From NCBI GenBank assembly GCA_017519145.1, contig JAFWTA010000043.1, positions 1-62,732 of the forward strand: 62,732 nucleotides of DNA, read 5' to 3'. This DNA comes from Ruminococcus sp. Its GTDB lineage: Bacteria > Bacillota > Clostridia > Oscillospirales > Ruminococcaceae. The translations under genes were made by a program, and so were the position numbers. Below the pieces are notes generated by a model, which was not told the DNA's origin, made no database searches, and saw only the letters and a program-made list of their open reading frames with translations. Below, in pieces: positions 33,238 through 41,035 of this stretch. Position 1 is the first letter of the stretch; each line of letters starts with the position of its first letter.

Positions 33238-34149
33238 ATGAAAAAAATTCAGGTATATTCGGGAATAGGTGCGCTTCCCTCGGGAAGTGCCTCAGATAAC
33301 ATCACAGAGGGCTGCATGGTACTGGAGGGCGGCGCATTCCGCGGCGTGTACACCTCGGGAGTCCTCGACGCTCTCATGGAAGAGGACATAAATATGCGCT
33401 GCACCGTGGGCGTTTCCGCAGGAGCGCTCAACGGCGTCAACTACGTCACGGGACAGATAGGACGCTCGGGCAGGATAAACCTCCGTTACCGCCACGACAG
33501 CCGCTATGTGGGAGCCAAGGCTATCCGCCGCAACAAGGGCATTATCGGCTTTGACTTCGTTTTCGGCGATATGGACAGAGTACCTCCCCTTGACAAGAAG
33601 CGCTTCATGGACAGGTCAAGGCAGTTCTACATAGTTGTCACAAATCTTAAAACGGGCAGGACCGAGTATCTCGAAAAGAATTCGGGTATACCTCCCCTCC
33701 GAGCAGTCCGCGCTTCGGCTTCCATGCCCTTTGTATCAAAGCCCGTAATCATCAACGGCACCCCCTATCTGGACGGCGGATGCAGCTGCAAGATACCCTA
33801 TCAGTTTGCCATAGACAAGGGCTTCGACAAGATAATCGTCATCAAGACGAGATATGCGGAGTTCAGAAAGCCCGTCAGCACAAGGCAGCTCCGCGCAGAG
33901 AATATAGTATACCGTAATTATCCGCAGTTTGCAAAGGCACTCATCAACAGCAATGCCGACTACAACAGGCAGTGTGACGAGCTGGAGAGGCTGGCTGACG
34001 CGGGCAGGATCTTCCTTATAACACCTTCGGAGGCTATTGATATAAGCCGTCTTGAGGGTGATATGGAGAAGCTGGGACACCTCTATCACATGGGCTATAA
34101 CGACGCTAAAGCAAATCTTCCCGCCCTGAGAGAATACCTCAGCAGGTAA
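33238..34149 (+). CDS. Patatin-like phospholipase
   Basis: A predicted acyl hydrolase of 303 residues of the patatin family, similar in type to bacterial YjjU/RssA-group proteins. The oxyanion motif is GGAFRG at 31-36, the nucleophile elbow is GVSAG with Ser 60, and the catalytic Asp is in DGG at 179. The Ser-Asp dyad is thus complete. No signal peptide or membrane segment is visible, so it likely acts in the cytoplasm or at the membrane inner face. The ATG at 33238 has GAGGAAA in front; an earlier in-frame ATG at 33190 adds 16 poorly supported residues. Confidence 0.92.
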   Translation: MKKIQVYSGIGALPSGSASDNITEGCMVLEGGAFRGVYTSGVLDALMEEDINMRCTVGVSAGALNGVNYVTGQIGRSGRINLRYRHDSRYVGAKAIRRNKGIIGFDFVFGDMDRVPPLDKKRFMDRSRQFYIVVTNLKTGRTEYLEKNSGIPPLRAVRASASMPFVSKPVIINGTPYLDGGCSCKIPYQFAIDKGFDKIIVIKTRYAEFRKPVSTRQLRAENIVYRNYPQFAKALINSNADYNRQCDELERLADAGRIFLITPSEAIDISRLEGDMEKLGHLYHMGYNDAKANLPALREYLSR

Positions 34150-34197
34150 ATAATGCATTATACAGCATTTACGGCAATACTTCCGGAATAACAAAAG

Positions 34198-34238
34198 CGC
34201 CCCGAAGCGATATCTTACCGCTTCGGGGCGAATAATTT
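34198..34238. terminator. Bidirectional terminator, patatin gene / zinc-ribbon gene
   Basis: A perfect CGCCCCGAAGCG/CGCTTCGGGGCG stem between convergent genes, with A/T-rich runs on both sides. Confidence 0.88.
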
Positions 34239-35732
34239 TTACTGAACAGACGCTAATGCTGCGGCTGCCTTTTTCTCTTTCTTTTTCAGACCCTTTCCGG
34301 TCTTTCTGAATATGAAGCCGATGATAAGCTCCGCTGCACCGATGGCAATGAGCATTACCGAGAGGGGCAGCAGCAGGCTCTCTGCAAGATAGAAGCATAC
34401 ATTATGTGTGAATGTAAAGCCGATGGCTGAGCCTACGACAATTGCAAGTCCTGCAAGGAACACGATAAGTCCCACAAATGTGAAGATGGTACCGTAGAAG
34501 CCCGTGACAAATCTTGCGCGCCTTTTCACTATGGCTGCTGTCCAGATAAGGAAGAGCAGGAAAAGAGCTCCGAGGATCCCGATAGTGATGAACGATGTGG
34601 CATAGCTTACCTTGTCAACGTCGAAGCCAAGCTTTCTGCTCCACTCCTTAACGTTCATTGTATCGGAGAAGCTGTCCTTTTCAAGATTTTTCTGAAGCAG
34701 GTCGTAATCCGCCTCCGTAAGGTCATAGCCGAATTCCTTTGAAGAAGCGTCCTTGTTGCCTCTGATGAAGTCGTTCACGAAGTCCTCTGCGGTTATGGAC
34801 GGGTCACTTCCGTCGCCGTCTATAATATAGTCGAGATAGCCCTCTGCAACTTCGCCTGCATACTCGCGGAAATCGGAAGCCAGCATAAATCTCTTGAAGC
34901 CTGCCTCATCGGCAGCTCCCTTGGTCGCTGTCCTGAATCCGAGGGAGTCATACAGAGTCTTTGACATTTCCTTGCCGTCGAACATGGCTGTAAGAGTGGT
35001 GTCGGCGTTGAGCTTTTCGGCTCTGCGTCTGATGATACTGCCGTCAGCGCCCACCTTTACGGCGGTGAGGAGACTTACCAGCAGCAGGAAGATGATGGTG
35101 AATATAGTCACCAGTGAAGCTGCAAACACCCGTCCGCCGCCTACCTTTGCCTTAGCCTTGGGCTTTGACTCGGTCTGAGCGGGCATGGGTGCAGGTGTCG
35201 GTGCAGGCATGGGCTGTACGGGAGCCTGCTGCTGTGTCTTCGGCATCGGCGGAGGCGGAGCAAAGCTGCCGTTCTGAGTGCCGCTGCCTTTTCCAGCAAA
35301 CTGATTTGTATGTACATTGTAGGAGCTGTAAGGCTCGTTGGGTATCGGTATCTTCATGGTATCGCTGTTATCGTTGAGACTGTCGGGAGCGCCGTTCACA
35401 GGCGGCTCGGGAGCCTCCTCCTGCTTGGGGAAGCTTTCAGGTTCGCCGAAAACATTTTCCGCAGGCGGAATGGGCGATGCCTCGGGTATCACAACTGTAT
35501 CTGCTGTGCTGAGTATCTCTGTGGGTTCATCGTCAAGAAGCTGTACCTGCTCCTGAGTGAGACTGAGGGCCTCCTCATTGTCGGCGATGACTTCTTCAAG
35601 GTGGGGCAGTATAGAGGTGGGCTCATCGTCAACGAATACGTCATGAGCTTCTTCCTCTTTGAGCGAAGCGCCGCACTCGGTACAGAACAGAGCGTCTTCA
35701 GGCATTTCGCTTCCGCATTTATAGCATTTCAT
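34239..35732 (-). CDS. Zinc-ribbon membrane protein
   Basis: A 497-residue protein. It opens with a zinc ribbon (CYKCGSEMPEDALFCTECG), followed by an acidic and Pro-rich disordered stretch to about residue 200. One membrane helix lies near 205-228, then an outer helical domain of about 150 residues. A C-terminal group of three hydrophobic segments ends in a Lys-rich tail with Ala-rich last residues. This type occurs widely in Clostridia without a known role. AGGAGG is six bases before the ATG. Single gene, ending at a shared terminator. Confidence 0.8.
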   Translation of the reverse strand: MKCYKCGSEMPEDALFCTECGASLKEEEAHDVFVDDEPTSILPHLEEVIADNEEALSLTQEQVQLLDDEPTEILSTADTVVIPEASPIPPAENVFGEPESFPKQEEAPEPPVNGAPDSLNDNSDTMKIPIPNEPYSSYNVHTNQFAGKGSGTQNGSFAPPPPMPKTQQQAPVQPMPAPTPAPMPAQTESKPKAKAKVGGGRVFAASLVTIFTIIFLLLVSLLTAVKVGADGSIIRRRAEKLNADTTLTAMFDGKEMSKTLYDSLGFRTATKGAADEAGFKRFMLASDFREYAGEVAEGYLDYIIDGDGSDPSITAEDFVNDFIRGNKDASSKEFGYDLTEADYDLLQKNLEKDSFSDTMNVKEWSRKLGFDVDKVSYATSFITIGILGALFLLFLIWTAAIVKRRARFVTGFYGTIFTFVGLIVFLAGLAIVVGSAIGFTFTHNVCFYLAESLLLPLSVMLIAIGAAELIIGFIFRKTGKGLKKKEKKAAAALASVQ

Positions 35733-35877
35733 GATATCCCTCCTGTAATATTATCTGGGCTTATGCTGTAATAATTATAAGTCATACGGTAAAATATGTC
35801 AAGTAAAAAAATTATGACATATGATTACATATCGGTGATATCTCACGATTTTTCGCGGTTTGTGTCGCGGCGCAGAG

Positions 35878-35905
35878 AAAAAGCCCGCTCATGCGGGCTT
35901 TTTTC
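35878..35905 (-). terminator. Terminator after the LRR-dockerin gene
   Basis: An AAAAGCCCGC/GCGGGCTTTT stem right after the stop codon, with T-rich flanks. Confidence 0.88.
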
Positions 35906-35906
35906 G

Positions 35907-37124
35907 TTATTTAGCAAGGAATGTGCCAATGCTGTCATCTCCGCCTGAAGCGGTGTAAGCATAGTAGGAAAGTATGGAAGAAGCATCAGCGGGGTCGATA
36001 ACACCGTCGCCGTTGACGTCATCGACTGCATAATCAATGATATCGCTTATCGCTGCGCCTTCTCCGGTCATATTCTTAGCGTACTTACTGAGAATAGAGG
36101 AAGCGTCTACTGAGTCCACCTTGCCGTCGCCGTTGGTGTCGCCCTGAGCATTGAGCTCCTCGAACTTTATATCGTGCTTCTTTGCGTATGTCTCAGCGGA
36201 AGAGCCCTTATATCCGCATATGGTGCCGCTGAATGTGTAGCTGTATGAGATGATATCGCGTTCCTCATCGATATATGGGACCGAGTCGCTTACAAATATG
36301 CCCGACTTTATCCTGCAATCGGGGTTGGCTATGATAACTCTGGTAAGGCTGCTGCAGCCCACAAAAGCTTCAGGCTCTATCTCTTTTACATTTGCCGGGA
36401 TCAGAACTTCATGCAAGCCGTTCTGTCCTCTGAAAGCCGCATTTCCTATCCTCTCGGCATTTTTCGGCATGACTGCCGAAAATCCCGTACCGCTGAGAAC
36501 TGTTCCGCGGAACACCCTGCATCCCGTTTTGTCCATTGGAAGGGAATCCAGCCATGGTGTACCCTTGAAAGCCAGCTTGCCGAAATTGACATCGTGCTTG
36601 GGGAAGGTAACTGTGCTGAGAGCCTTGCAGCCTGCAAAGGCATCGTTTTCGATATAATATGTTCCATTGGGGAGTTCGGCGCTCTCAAGTGAAATGCAGT
36701 CCTTGAAGGCATTTTCCGAAATGGTCATGTGTTTTTCGGTATCATAGTCATGGAACTTTATCTTTTTCAGGGAAGTACATCCCGAGAAGCCGTTAACATC
36801 GTCGATGCCTTCGGGTATCTCAACAGACTCGATGGTATTGTTTCCGCTGAATGCCTGAGGCTCTATGCCGCGTACCGTGACTCCGTTCACCTTGGCGGGG
36901 ATAACAACGTCCTTCTCGCTGCCGTTATATTTCTGAACATACCAGAACCTGTCGTTCTGTACATATGTATAGTCACCCTCTGTAAGGGTCTCGGGCTCTT
37001 TGTATTCCCAGCCTGATTCCTCTGCGGCGCTGCCCTTCATGATACCTGTTCCGTTATATCCTCCGAAACCTCCGAATACTGCGGCTAATGCAAGAACTGC
37101 CGCTATTGATCTCTTGTTGTTCAT
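35907..37124 (-). CDS. Secreted BspA-type leucine-rich repeat protein with dockerin
   Basis: A 405-residue exported protein. Signal peptide to about 34. From about residue 65 to 310 it carries LRR_5 (BspA/TpLRR) repeats, recognised by IEPQAFSGNNTIESVEIP-like units recurring about every 23 residues. The last 70 residues are a type I dockerin with two canonical calcium loops (DTNGDGKVDSVDASSIL and DVNGDGVIDPADASSIL). BspA-type repeats usually bind protein or polysaccharide surfaces, and the dockerin would place this protein on a scaffoldin. AAGGAGG precedes the ATG. The neighbour at 37334 has the same dockerin type, and both units have their own terminators. Confidence 0.92.
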   Translation of the reverse strand: MNNKRSIAAVLALAAVFGGFGGYNGTGIMKGSAAEESGWEYKEPETLTEGDYTYVQNDRFWYVQKYNGSEKDVVIPAKVNGVTVRGIEPQAFSGNNTIESVEIPEGIDDVNGFSGCTSLKKIKFHDYDTEKHMTISENAFKDCISLESAELPNGTYYIENDAFAGCKALSTVTFPKHDVNFGKLAFKGTPWLDSLPMDKTGCRVFRGTVLSGTGFSAVMPKNAERIGNAAFRGQNGLHEVLIPANVKEIEPEAFVGCSSLTRVIIANPDCRIKSGIFVSDSVPYIDEERDIISYSYTFSGTICGYKGSSAETYAKKHDIKFEELNAQGDTNGDGKVDSVDASSILSKYAKNMTGEGAAISDIIDYAVDDVNGDGVIDPADASSILSYYAYTASGGDDSIGTFLAK

Positions 37125-37298
37125 TTTAATGTCCTCCTTAGTGAGTTTGCCGTCTTATGGGACGGCTTTCTGTCAGAAGCAAAGGAAGTCCGTGCTTCCT
37201 GCTCCGTATACAACAACATACGGAGGGGGCGGAGCTCCTGTTGCACCGGTCTGTATAATTTTTTGTTTTAATTTTATCGCAAAATGCTTCCTGCTGCT

Positions 37299-37327
37299 AA
37301 AAAAGCCCGCTGCTGCGGGCTTTTCTT
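37299..37327 (-). terminator. Terminator after the small dockerin gene
   Basis: AAAAAAGCCCGC with GCGGGCTTTTC, just after the stop codon. The stem is the same sequence type as that at 35878. Confidence 0.85.
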
Positions 37328-37333
37328 GTGCTG

Positions 37334-37969
37334 TTATTCTGCTTCGGGAGCTGTGTGGGGAGTTTCTTCTCTGCCCTCAACGATATCATTGACTTCGTTC
37401 TCAAACTCCGCCCACGGATTAAAAGATCCCCACGGACTTGTTAAGCCCCATGGTGACCAAGGATCAGCGGAACCGGGAACGAGTTCGCCCGTGTATTCTC
37501 CTGTCTCGGGATCGATATTATTCCAGATCTCTCCATTGATCCACGGGTTGCTCCAAGGATCATAAGGACTCAATTCAGTGTTTTCGACCCATTCAGGCCA
37601 GCTGTTCTCTATGTCCTCCAGATCGCCGAGAAGCTCCGTGATGAACTCTTCAAGAGCCTTCTCCTCATCGTCTGTTGCCTGTGAGGCGTAGTAGGACAGT
37701 ACCAGTGAGGCGTCAACGGCATTAACGCTGCCGTCATTGTTGACATCGCAGATAGCCAGAAGCTCTTCGGAAAGCTCCTCAGCCTCCACAGAAACTCCGG
37801 CATAGATACTGAGTATGTTTGAAGCGTCAACGGCATTCACCTGTCCGTCGCCTGTCGGATCGCCAAGCTTTGATACAGCTGTCTCAGAAGCGGCTGATGC
37901 TGAAACTGCACTCATCGCGGTCAGGAAAGCACCCGCCAATACCCCTGTTAATATTCTTTTTATTTTCAT
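37334..37969 (-). CDS. Small secreted protein: N-terminal dockerin plus Trp/Pro-rich tail
   Basis: A 211-residue exported protein. The signal peptide (about 1-27) is followed at once by a type I dockerin with two calcium loops (DPTGDGQVNAVDASNIL and DVNNDGSVNAVDASLVL). After an acidic helix comes a tail of about 75 residues rich in Trp, Pro, Asn and Gly, with repeated DPWS/PWG words (SADPWSPWGLTSPW). No catalytic or known binding domain is visible. The ATG at 37969 lies ten bases from GGAGG; the upstream in-frame ATG at 37978 is only one base from it, so the later start is preferred. Dockerins at the N-terminus are less common than at the C-terminus. Confidence 0.85.
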   Translation of the reverse strand: MKIKRILTGVLAGAFLTAMSAVSASAASETAVSKLGDPTGDGQVNAVDASNILSIYAGVSVEAEELSEELLAICDVNNDGSVNAVDASLVLSYYASQATDDEEKALEEFITELLGDLEDIENSWPEWVENTELSPYDPWSNPWINGEIWNNIDPETGEYTGELVPGSADPWSPWGLTSPWGSFNPWAEFENEVNDIVEGREETPHTAPEAE

Positions 37970-38125
37970 AATGACCATGCCTCCTTAAACGTCGATAGTT
38001 TGTATGTAACTATATTATAATCAAAAAATCCCGTGTTGTCAACGGAAAAAGGAATTAATTCATTGAATTACGCCGGTTGTTTCGCGGCAGAGCTTCACTG
38101 CTCGGGAGCTTTTGCTCCGCGGCTG

Positions 38126-38154
38126 TTGCTCTTTCTGCGTTTTTGTGGTATAAT
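38126..38154 (+). promoter_or_regulatory. Promoter of the two-component genes
   Basis: TTGCTC, 17 bases, TATAAT with extended -10 TGG. The -35 region lies in CTCCGCGGCTGTTGCTC, nearly the same word as in the duplicated promoter at 44380-44520. Confidence 0.8.
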
Positions 38155-38190
38155 TAGGGGAGTTTCAGAATAATTCCCACGAGGTGCAAT

Positions 38191-38853
38191 ATGAGCAGGA
38201 TATATATAGTAGAAGACGACAGATCAATAAGAGAGGAGCTTGCAGAGCTCCTGCGGAATTCGGGCTATGAGGCGGAATTCCTTACGGACTTTGCCAACTC
38301 CCGTGCGGAGGTTCTTGGGGCAAAAGCCGACCTCATCCTTATGGACATAAACATTCCCAACCTCAACGGCGAACAGCTGCTGAAGGAGATACGCAAGGAG
38401 ACTGATACTCCCGTTATCATGGTCACCAGCAGGACCTCCGAGACCGACGAGGTGCTGTCCATGAGCTACGGTGCCGATGACTACATAACCAAGCCCTACA
38501 ATCCCACCATACTCCTTCTGAGGATATCCGCAGTGCTGAAGCGAGCCGCGGCCACTGTCTCCGTGCAGACCTACAACGGCTTGCAGGTCAACGACGCAAA
38601 GGGAAGCCTTTCCGACGGCAGCCGCGAGATGACTCTCACCAAGAACGAGATGATAATATTCCGCTTCATGCTGGACAGAAAGGGCTCCATCGTCACCCGT
38701 GACGAGCTGATGACGGCTCTCTGGGACAACGACGAATTCGTAAACGACAACGCTCTCACCGTAAACATAAGCCGACTCCGCTCAAAGCTTGCCGAGCTGG
38801 GCTGCGAGGACGCTATTGAGACCAGAAAGAAGCAGGGGTACATACTGAGATGA
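38191..38853 (+). CDS. Response regulator, OmpR family (BceR-like)
   Basis: A 220-residue regulator with an N-terminal receiver (acidic pair ED at 8-9, phospho-accepting Asp 52 in LILMDINIP, Lys in TKPY) and a C-terminal winged helix (MTLTKNEMIIFRFML through VNISRLRSKL). It is followed in an ATGA overlap by its kinase, and the kinase by an ABC exporter of the BceAB type. It is therefore most likely the activator of that operon, responding to peptide antibiotics. A matching operator lies at 39916-39929. Confidence 0.93.
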   Translation: MSRIYIVEDDRSIREELAELLRNSGYEAEFLTDFANSRAEVLGAKADLILMDINIPNLNGEQLLKEIRKETDTPVIMVTSRTSETDEVLSMSYGADDYITKPYNPTILLLRISAVLKRAAATVSVQTYNGLQVNDAKGSLSDGSREMTLTKNEMIIFRFMLDRKGSIVTRDELMTALWDNDEFVNDNALTVNISRLRSKLAELGCEDAIETRKKQGYILR

Positions 38854-39866
38854 AACTTCGGGAATACCTTAAAGACAGGCTGTGGTTTTTCCTTATCGCA
38901 GCCATTTCACTGGGACTTATGCTGCTGTTTCTCACTGCATACAGGGTCAGCGTTCAGCTTACAGCGACTATATGCGTCATCTTCGGACTGTTCCTCATTG
39001 CCGAGGAGACAGCAGGCTTTTTCAGAAAAAAGCGCTTTTACGACGATATGCAGGGCAAGCTTGACGGGCTTGACAAGAAATACCTTATCCACGAAATGCT
39101 GAAACGTCCTGATTTCCTCGACGGACAGATAATGTACGACGGCTTCTGCATCGCAAACAAGTCCATGTGCGAGAACGTATCCGCGTACAAAAGGACTGCC
39201 GATGATTTCCGCGAGTTCATAGAGATGTGGGTACACGAGATAAAGCTTCCCGTGGCGAGCCTTCAGCTCATGGCGCACAATCACAGCGATGAGCTGGGAG
39301 AAAAGTTTCAGGAGCAGCTCCGCCGCATAGACGGCTATACCGATCAGGTGCTTTACTATGCACGTTCCGAGAATGCGGAAAAGGACTACATTATAAAAGA
39401 GACTCCCCTGAAGCGCACCGTGGCGAATGTGGCGCTGAAAAACCGCGAGTCCGCACAGCTCTGCGGAGCCTCCATCGAGACTGAGGGACTTGACCTGTCG
39501 GTGATGACCGACGGAAAGTGGCTGGAGTTCATGCTGGGACAGCTCATGGCAAACAGCCTTAAATACACAGTTGAGGGCAGAGAGCCTGTTATAAGTATAT
39601 CCGCAGAGGAGCTTCCCGACAGAGTGCTCCTGCACTTCCGCGATAACGGCACAGGCATCTCCGAGGCTGACCTGCCGCGAATATTTGAAAAGAGCTTCAC
39701 AGGAGAAAACGGCAGAGCCTACGCAAAGTCTACGGGTATGGGACTCTACATCGTAAAGAGCCTCTGCGACAGGCTGGGACACATTATAACTGCCGCATCG
39801 GAAAAGGGAGAGTACACGGAATTCACCATTGCCTTTGCAAAAAATCAGTTCTACAAGATGGTATAG
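38850..39866 (+). CDS. Sensor histidine kinase, intramembrane-sensing (BceS-like)
   Basis: A 338-residue kinase. Two transmembrane helices (about 12-32 and 37-52) are joined by only a few outer residues, the mark of intramembrane-sensing kinases that depend on a BceAB-type transporter to detect drug. The phospho-accepting His is in MWVHEIKLP near residue 128, and the ATPase domain shows the N box (QLMANSLKY), DNGTGI and TGMGLYIVK. It overlaps the regulator gene by four bases. After it comes a GGACGCCC/GGGCGTCC hairpin without a T-run. Confidence 0.94.
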   Translation: MKLREYLKDRLWFFLIAAISLGLMLLFLTAYRVSVQLTATICVIFGLFLIAEETAGFFRKKRFYDDMQGKLDGLDKKYLIHEMLKRPDFLDGQIMYDGFCIANKSMCENVSAYKRTADDFREFIEMWVHEIKLPVASLQLMAHNHSDELGEKFQEQLRRIDGYTDQVLYYARSENAEKDYIIKETPLKRTVANVALKNRESAQLCGASIETEGLDLSVMTDGKWLEFMLGQLMANSLKYTVEGREPVISISAEELPDRVLLHFRDNGTGISEADLPRIFEKSFTGENGRAYAKSTGMGLYIVKSLCDRLGHIITAASEKGEYTEFTIAFAKNQFYKMV

Positions 39867-39915
39867 CAATAAAGCGGACGCCCTATGGGCGTCCCTGCTA
39901 ATTACTGACGCAACC

Positions 39916-39978
39916 TTACAAAATTGTAATGTTGAGTAATATTGAACGCGCGACCTGAAATGTTTACGGGTGTATAAT
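39916..39978 (+). promoter_or_regulatory. Candidate BceR operator and promoter of the bce operon
   Basis: TTACA-AAAT-TGTAA (39916-39929) fits the TNACA-N4-TGTAA pattern that I recall as reported for BceR-type regulators. A perfect -10 TATAAT (39973-39978) lies downstream, and there is no recognisable -35 at the right distance, as expected of an activator-dependent promoter. It precedes the 73-residue ORF, not bceA directly. Confidence 0.75.
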
Positions 39979-40036
39979 AAGATCATGGAAAGGGAAACAG
40001 AGCTCCCGAAGATAAATACCGAAAGGAAATGATCTT

Positions 40037-40258
40037 ATGAAAAATCTTGCTTCAAAAATCATCAGAGTTCTTTTTATTGTCAGCAGTGTCTGCATAGTGC
40101 CCATCAGCGGCGTTGAGTTATATGAGATATTCAGACCCAAGACCGCAGGCTGCCCCCGCAATGATGTGGTAGACGCCATCTTCTGGAGCACATTGGCAGT
40201 TTATTACCTGTGCGCATGGTACATGGGAAGAAACAAGAAAACGATCAAAGCAGAATAA
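40037..40258 (+). CDS. 73-residue membrane protein, first gene of the bce-type operon
   Basis: A small protein with two hydrophobic segments (about 9-27 and 47-64) joined by a short loop with CPRND, and a Lys-rich end. I recognise no family. It has a clear GAAAGGAAA ribosome site, starts about 60 bases after the -10 box and ends 12 bases before the ATPase gene, so it is in the same transcript as the transporter. Being first in the operon it may be a small accessory or modulator of the transporter or kinase. That is inference. Confidence 0.75.
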   Translation: MKNLASKIIRVLFIVSSVCIVPISGVELYEIFRPKTAGCPRNDVVDAIFWSTLAVYYLCAWYMGRNKKTIKAE

Positions 40259-40270
40259 GGAGATACAGAA

Positions 40271-41035
40271 ATGGCATTACTTAAATTACAGAACGTAGAG
40301 AAGTATTACGGAAACAAGTCCAGCCTCACAAAGGCTGTTGACGATATCTCGTTCACAGTTGACAAGGGAGAGTTCACAGCTATAATGGGTGCTTCCGGAA
40401 GCGGCAAGACCACTCTGCTGAACTGCATCTCAACCATCGACCGCGTTACCGCAGGCAATATCTTCCTTGAGGATACCGACATCACAAAGCTCAAAGGCAA
40501 GGCGCTGAACAGGTTCCGCCGCGAAAAGCTGGGCTTCATCTTTCAGGACTTCAACCTTATGGACACACTGACAGCTTACGAGAACATTGCACTTGCGCTC
40601 TCAATACAGAAGCGTTCCGCAAAGGAGATCGACAAGCTGGTAAAGACCGTTGCAGAGCAGCTTGGCATCACAGAGGTGCTGAATAAGTACCCCTACCAGA
40701 TGTCGGGCGGTCAGAAGCAGAGAGTTGCTTCCGCAAGAGCTATCGTCACAAACCCCAAGCTTGTCCTTGCAGATGAGCCTACGGGAGCTCTCGACTCAAA
40801 GTCGGCAAAAATGCTCCTTGAGCGCTTCGGCTATCTCAACCATGAGCACGATGCAACTATCATCATGGTAACTCATGACTCCTTCACGGCAAGCTACGCT
40901 TCCCGCGTGCTTTTCATCAAGGACGGAAAGGTGTTCAACGAGATAAACCGCGGAGGCGACAGCCGCAAGCAGTTCTTTGACAAGATAATCGACGTTGTTA
41001 CTCTGCTCGGAGGTGACGTAAGCGATGCTCTTTAA
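40271..41035 (+). CDS. ABC transporter ATP-binding protein, BceA-like
   Basis: A 254-residue ATPase. Walker A GASGSGKTT near residue 40, Q-loop FIFQDFNLMDTLT, signature MSGGQKQR, Walker B LVLADEPTGALD and H-loop VTHDS are all intact. The QDFNLMDTLT stretch is typical of BceA/SalX-type antibiotic peptide transporters. The stop overlaps the permease start by 11 bases. With the kinase and regulator upstream it forms a complete detoxification and sensing module at the membrane. Confidence 0.95.
   Translation: MALLKLQNVEKYYGNKSSLTKAVDDISFTVDKGEFTAIMGASGSGKTTLLNCISTIDRVTAGNIFLEDTDITKLKGKALNRFRREKLGFIFQDFNLMDTLTAYENIALALSIQKRSAKEIDKLVKTVAEQLGITEVLNKYPYQMSGGQKQRVASARAIVTNPKLVLADEPTGALDSKSAKMLLERFGYLNHEHDATIIMVTHDSFTASYASRVLFIKDGKVFNEINRGGDSRKQFFDKIIDVVTLLGGDVSDAL

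Noticed and set aside
38907-39986. A 359-codon open frame on the minus strand opposite the histidine kinase
   Set aside because: It mirrors the kinase gene, has no ribosome site and no recognisable motif, and the plus-strand protein is fully conserved in type. Long antisense frames here follow from codon bias.
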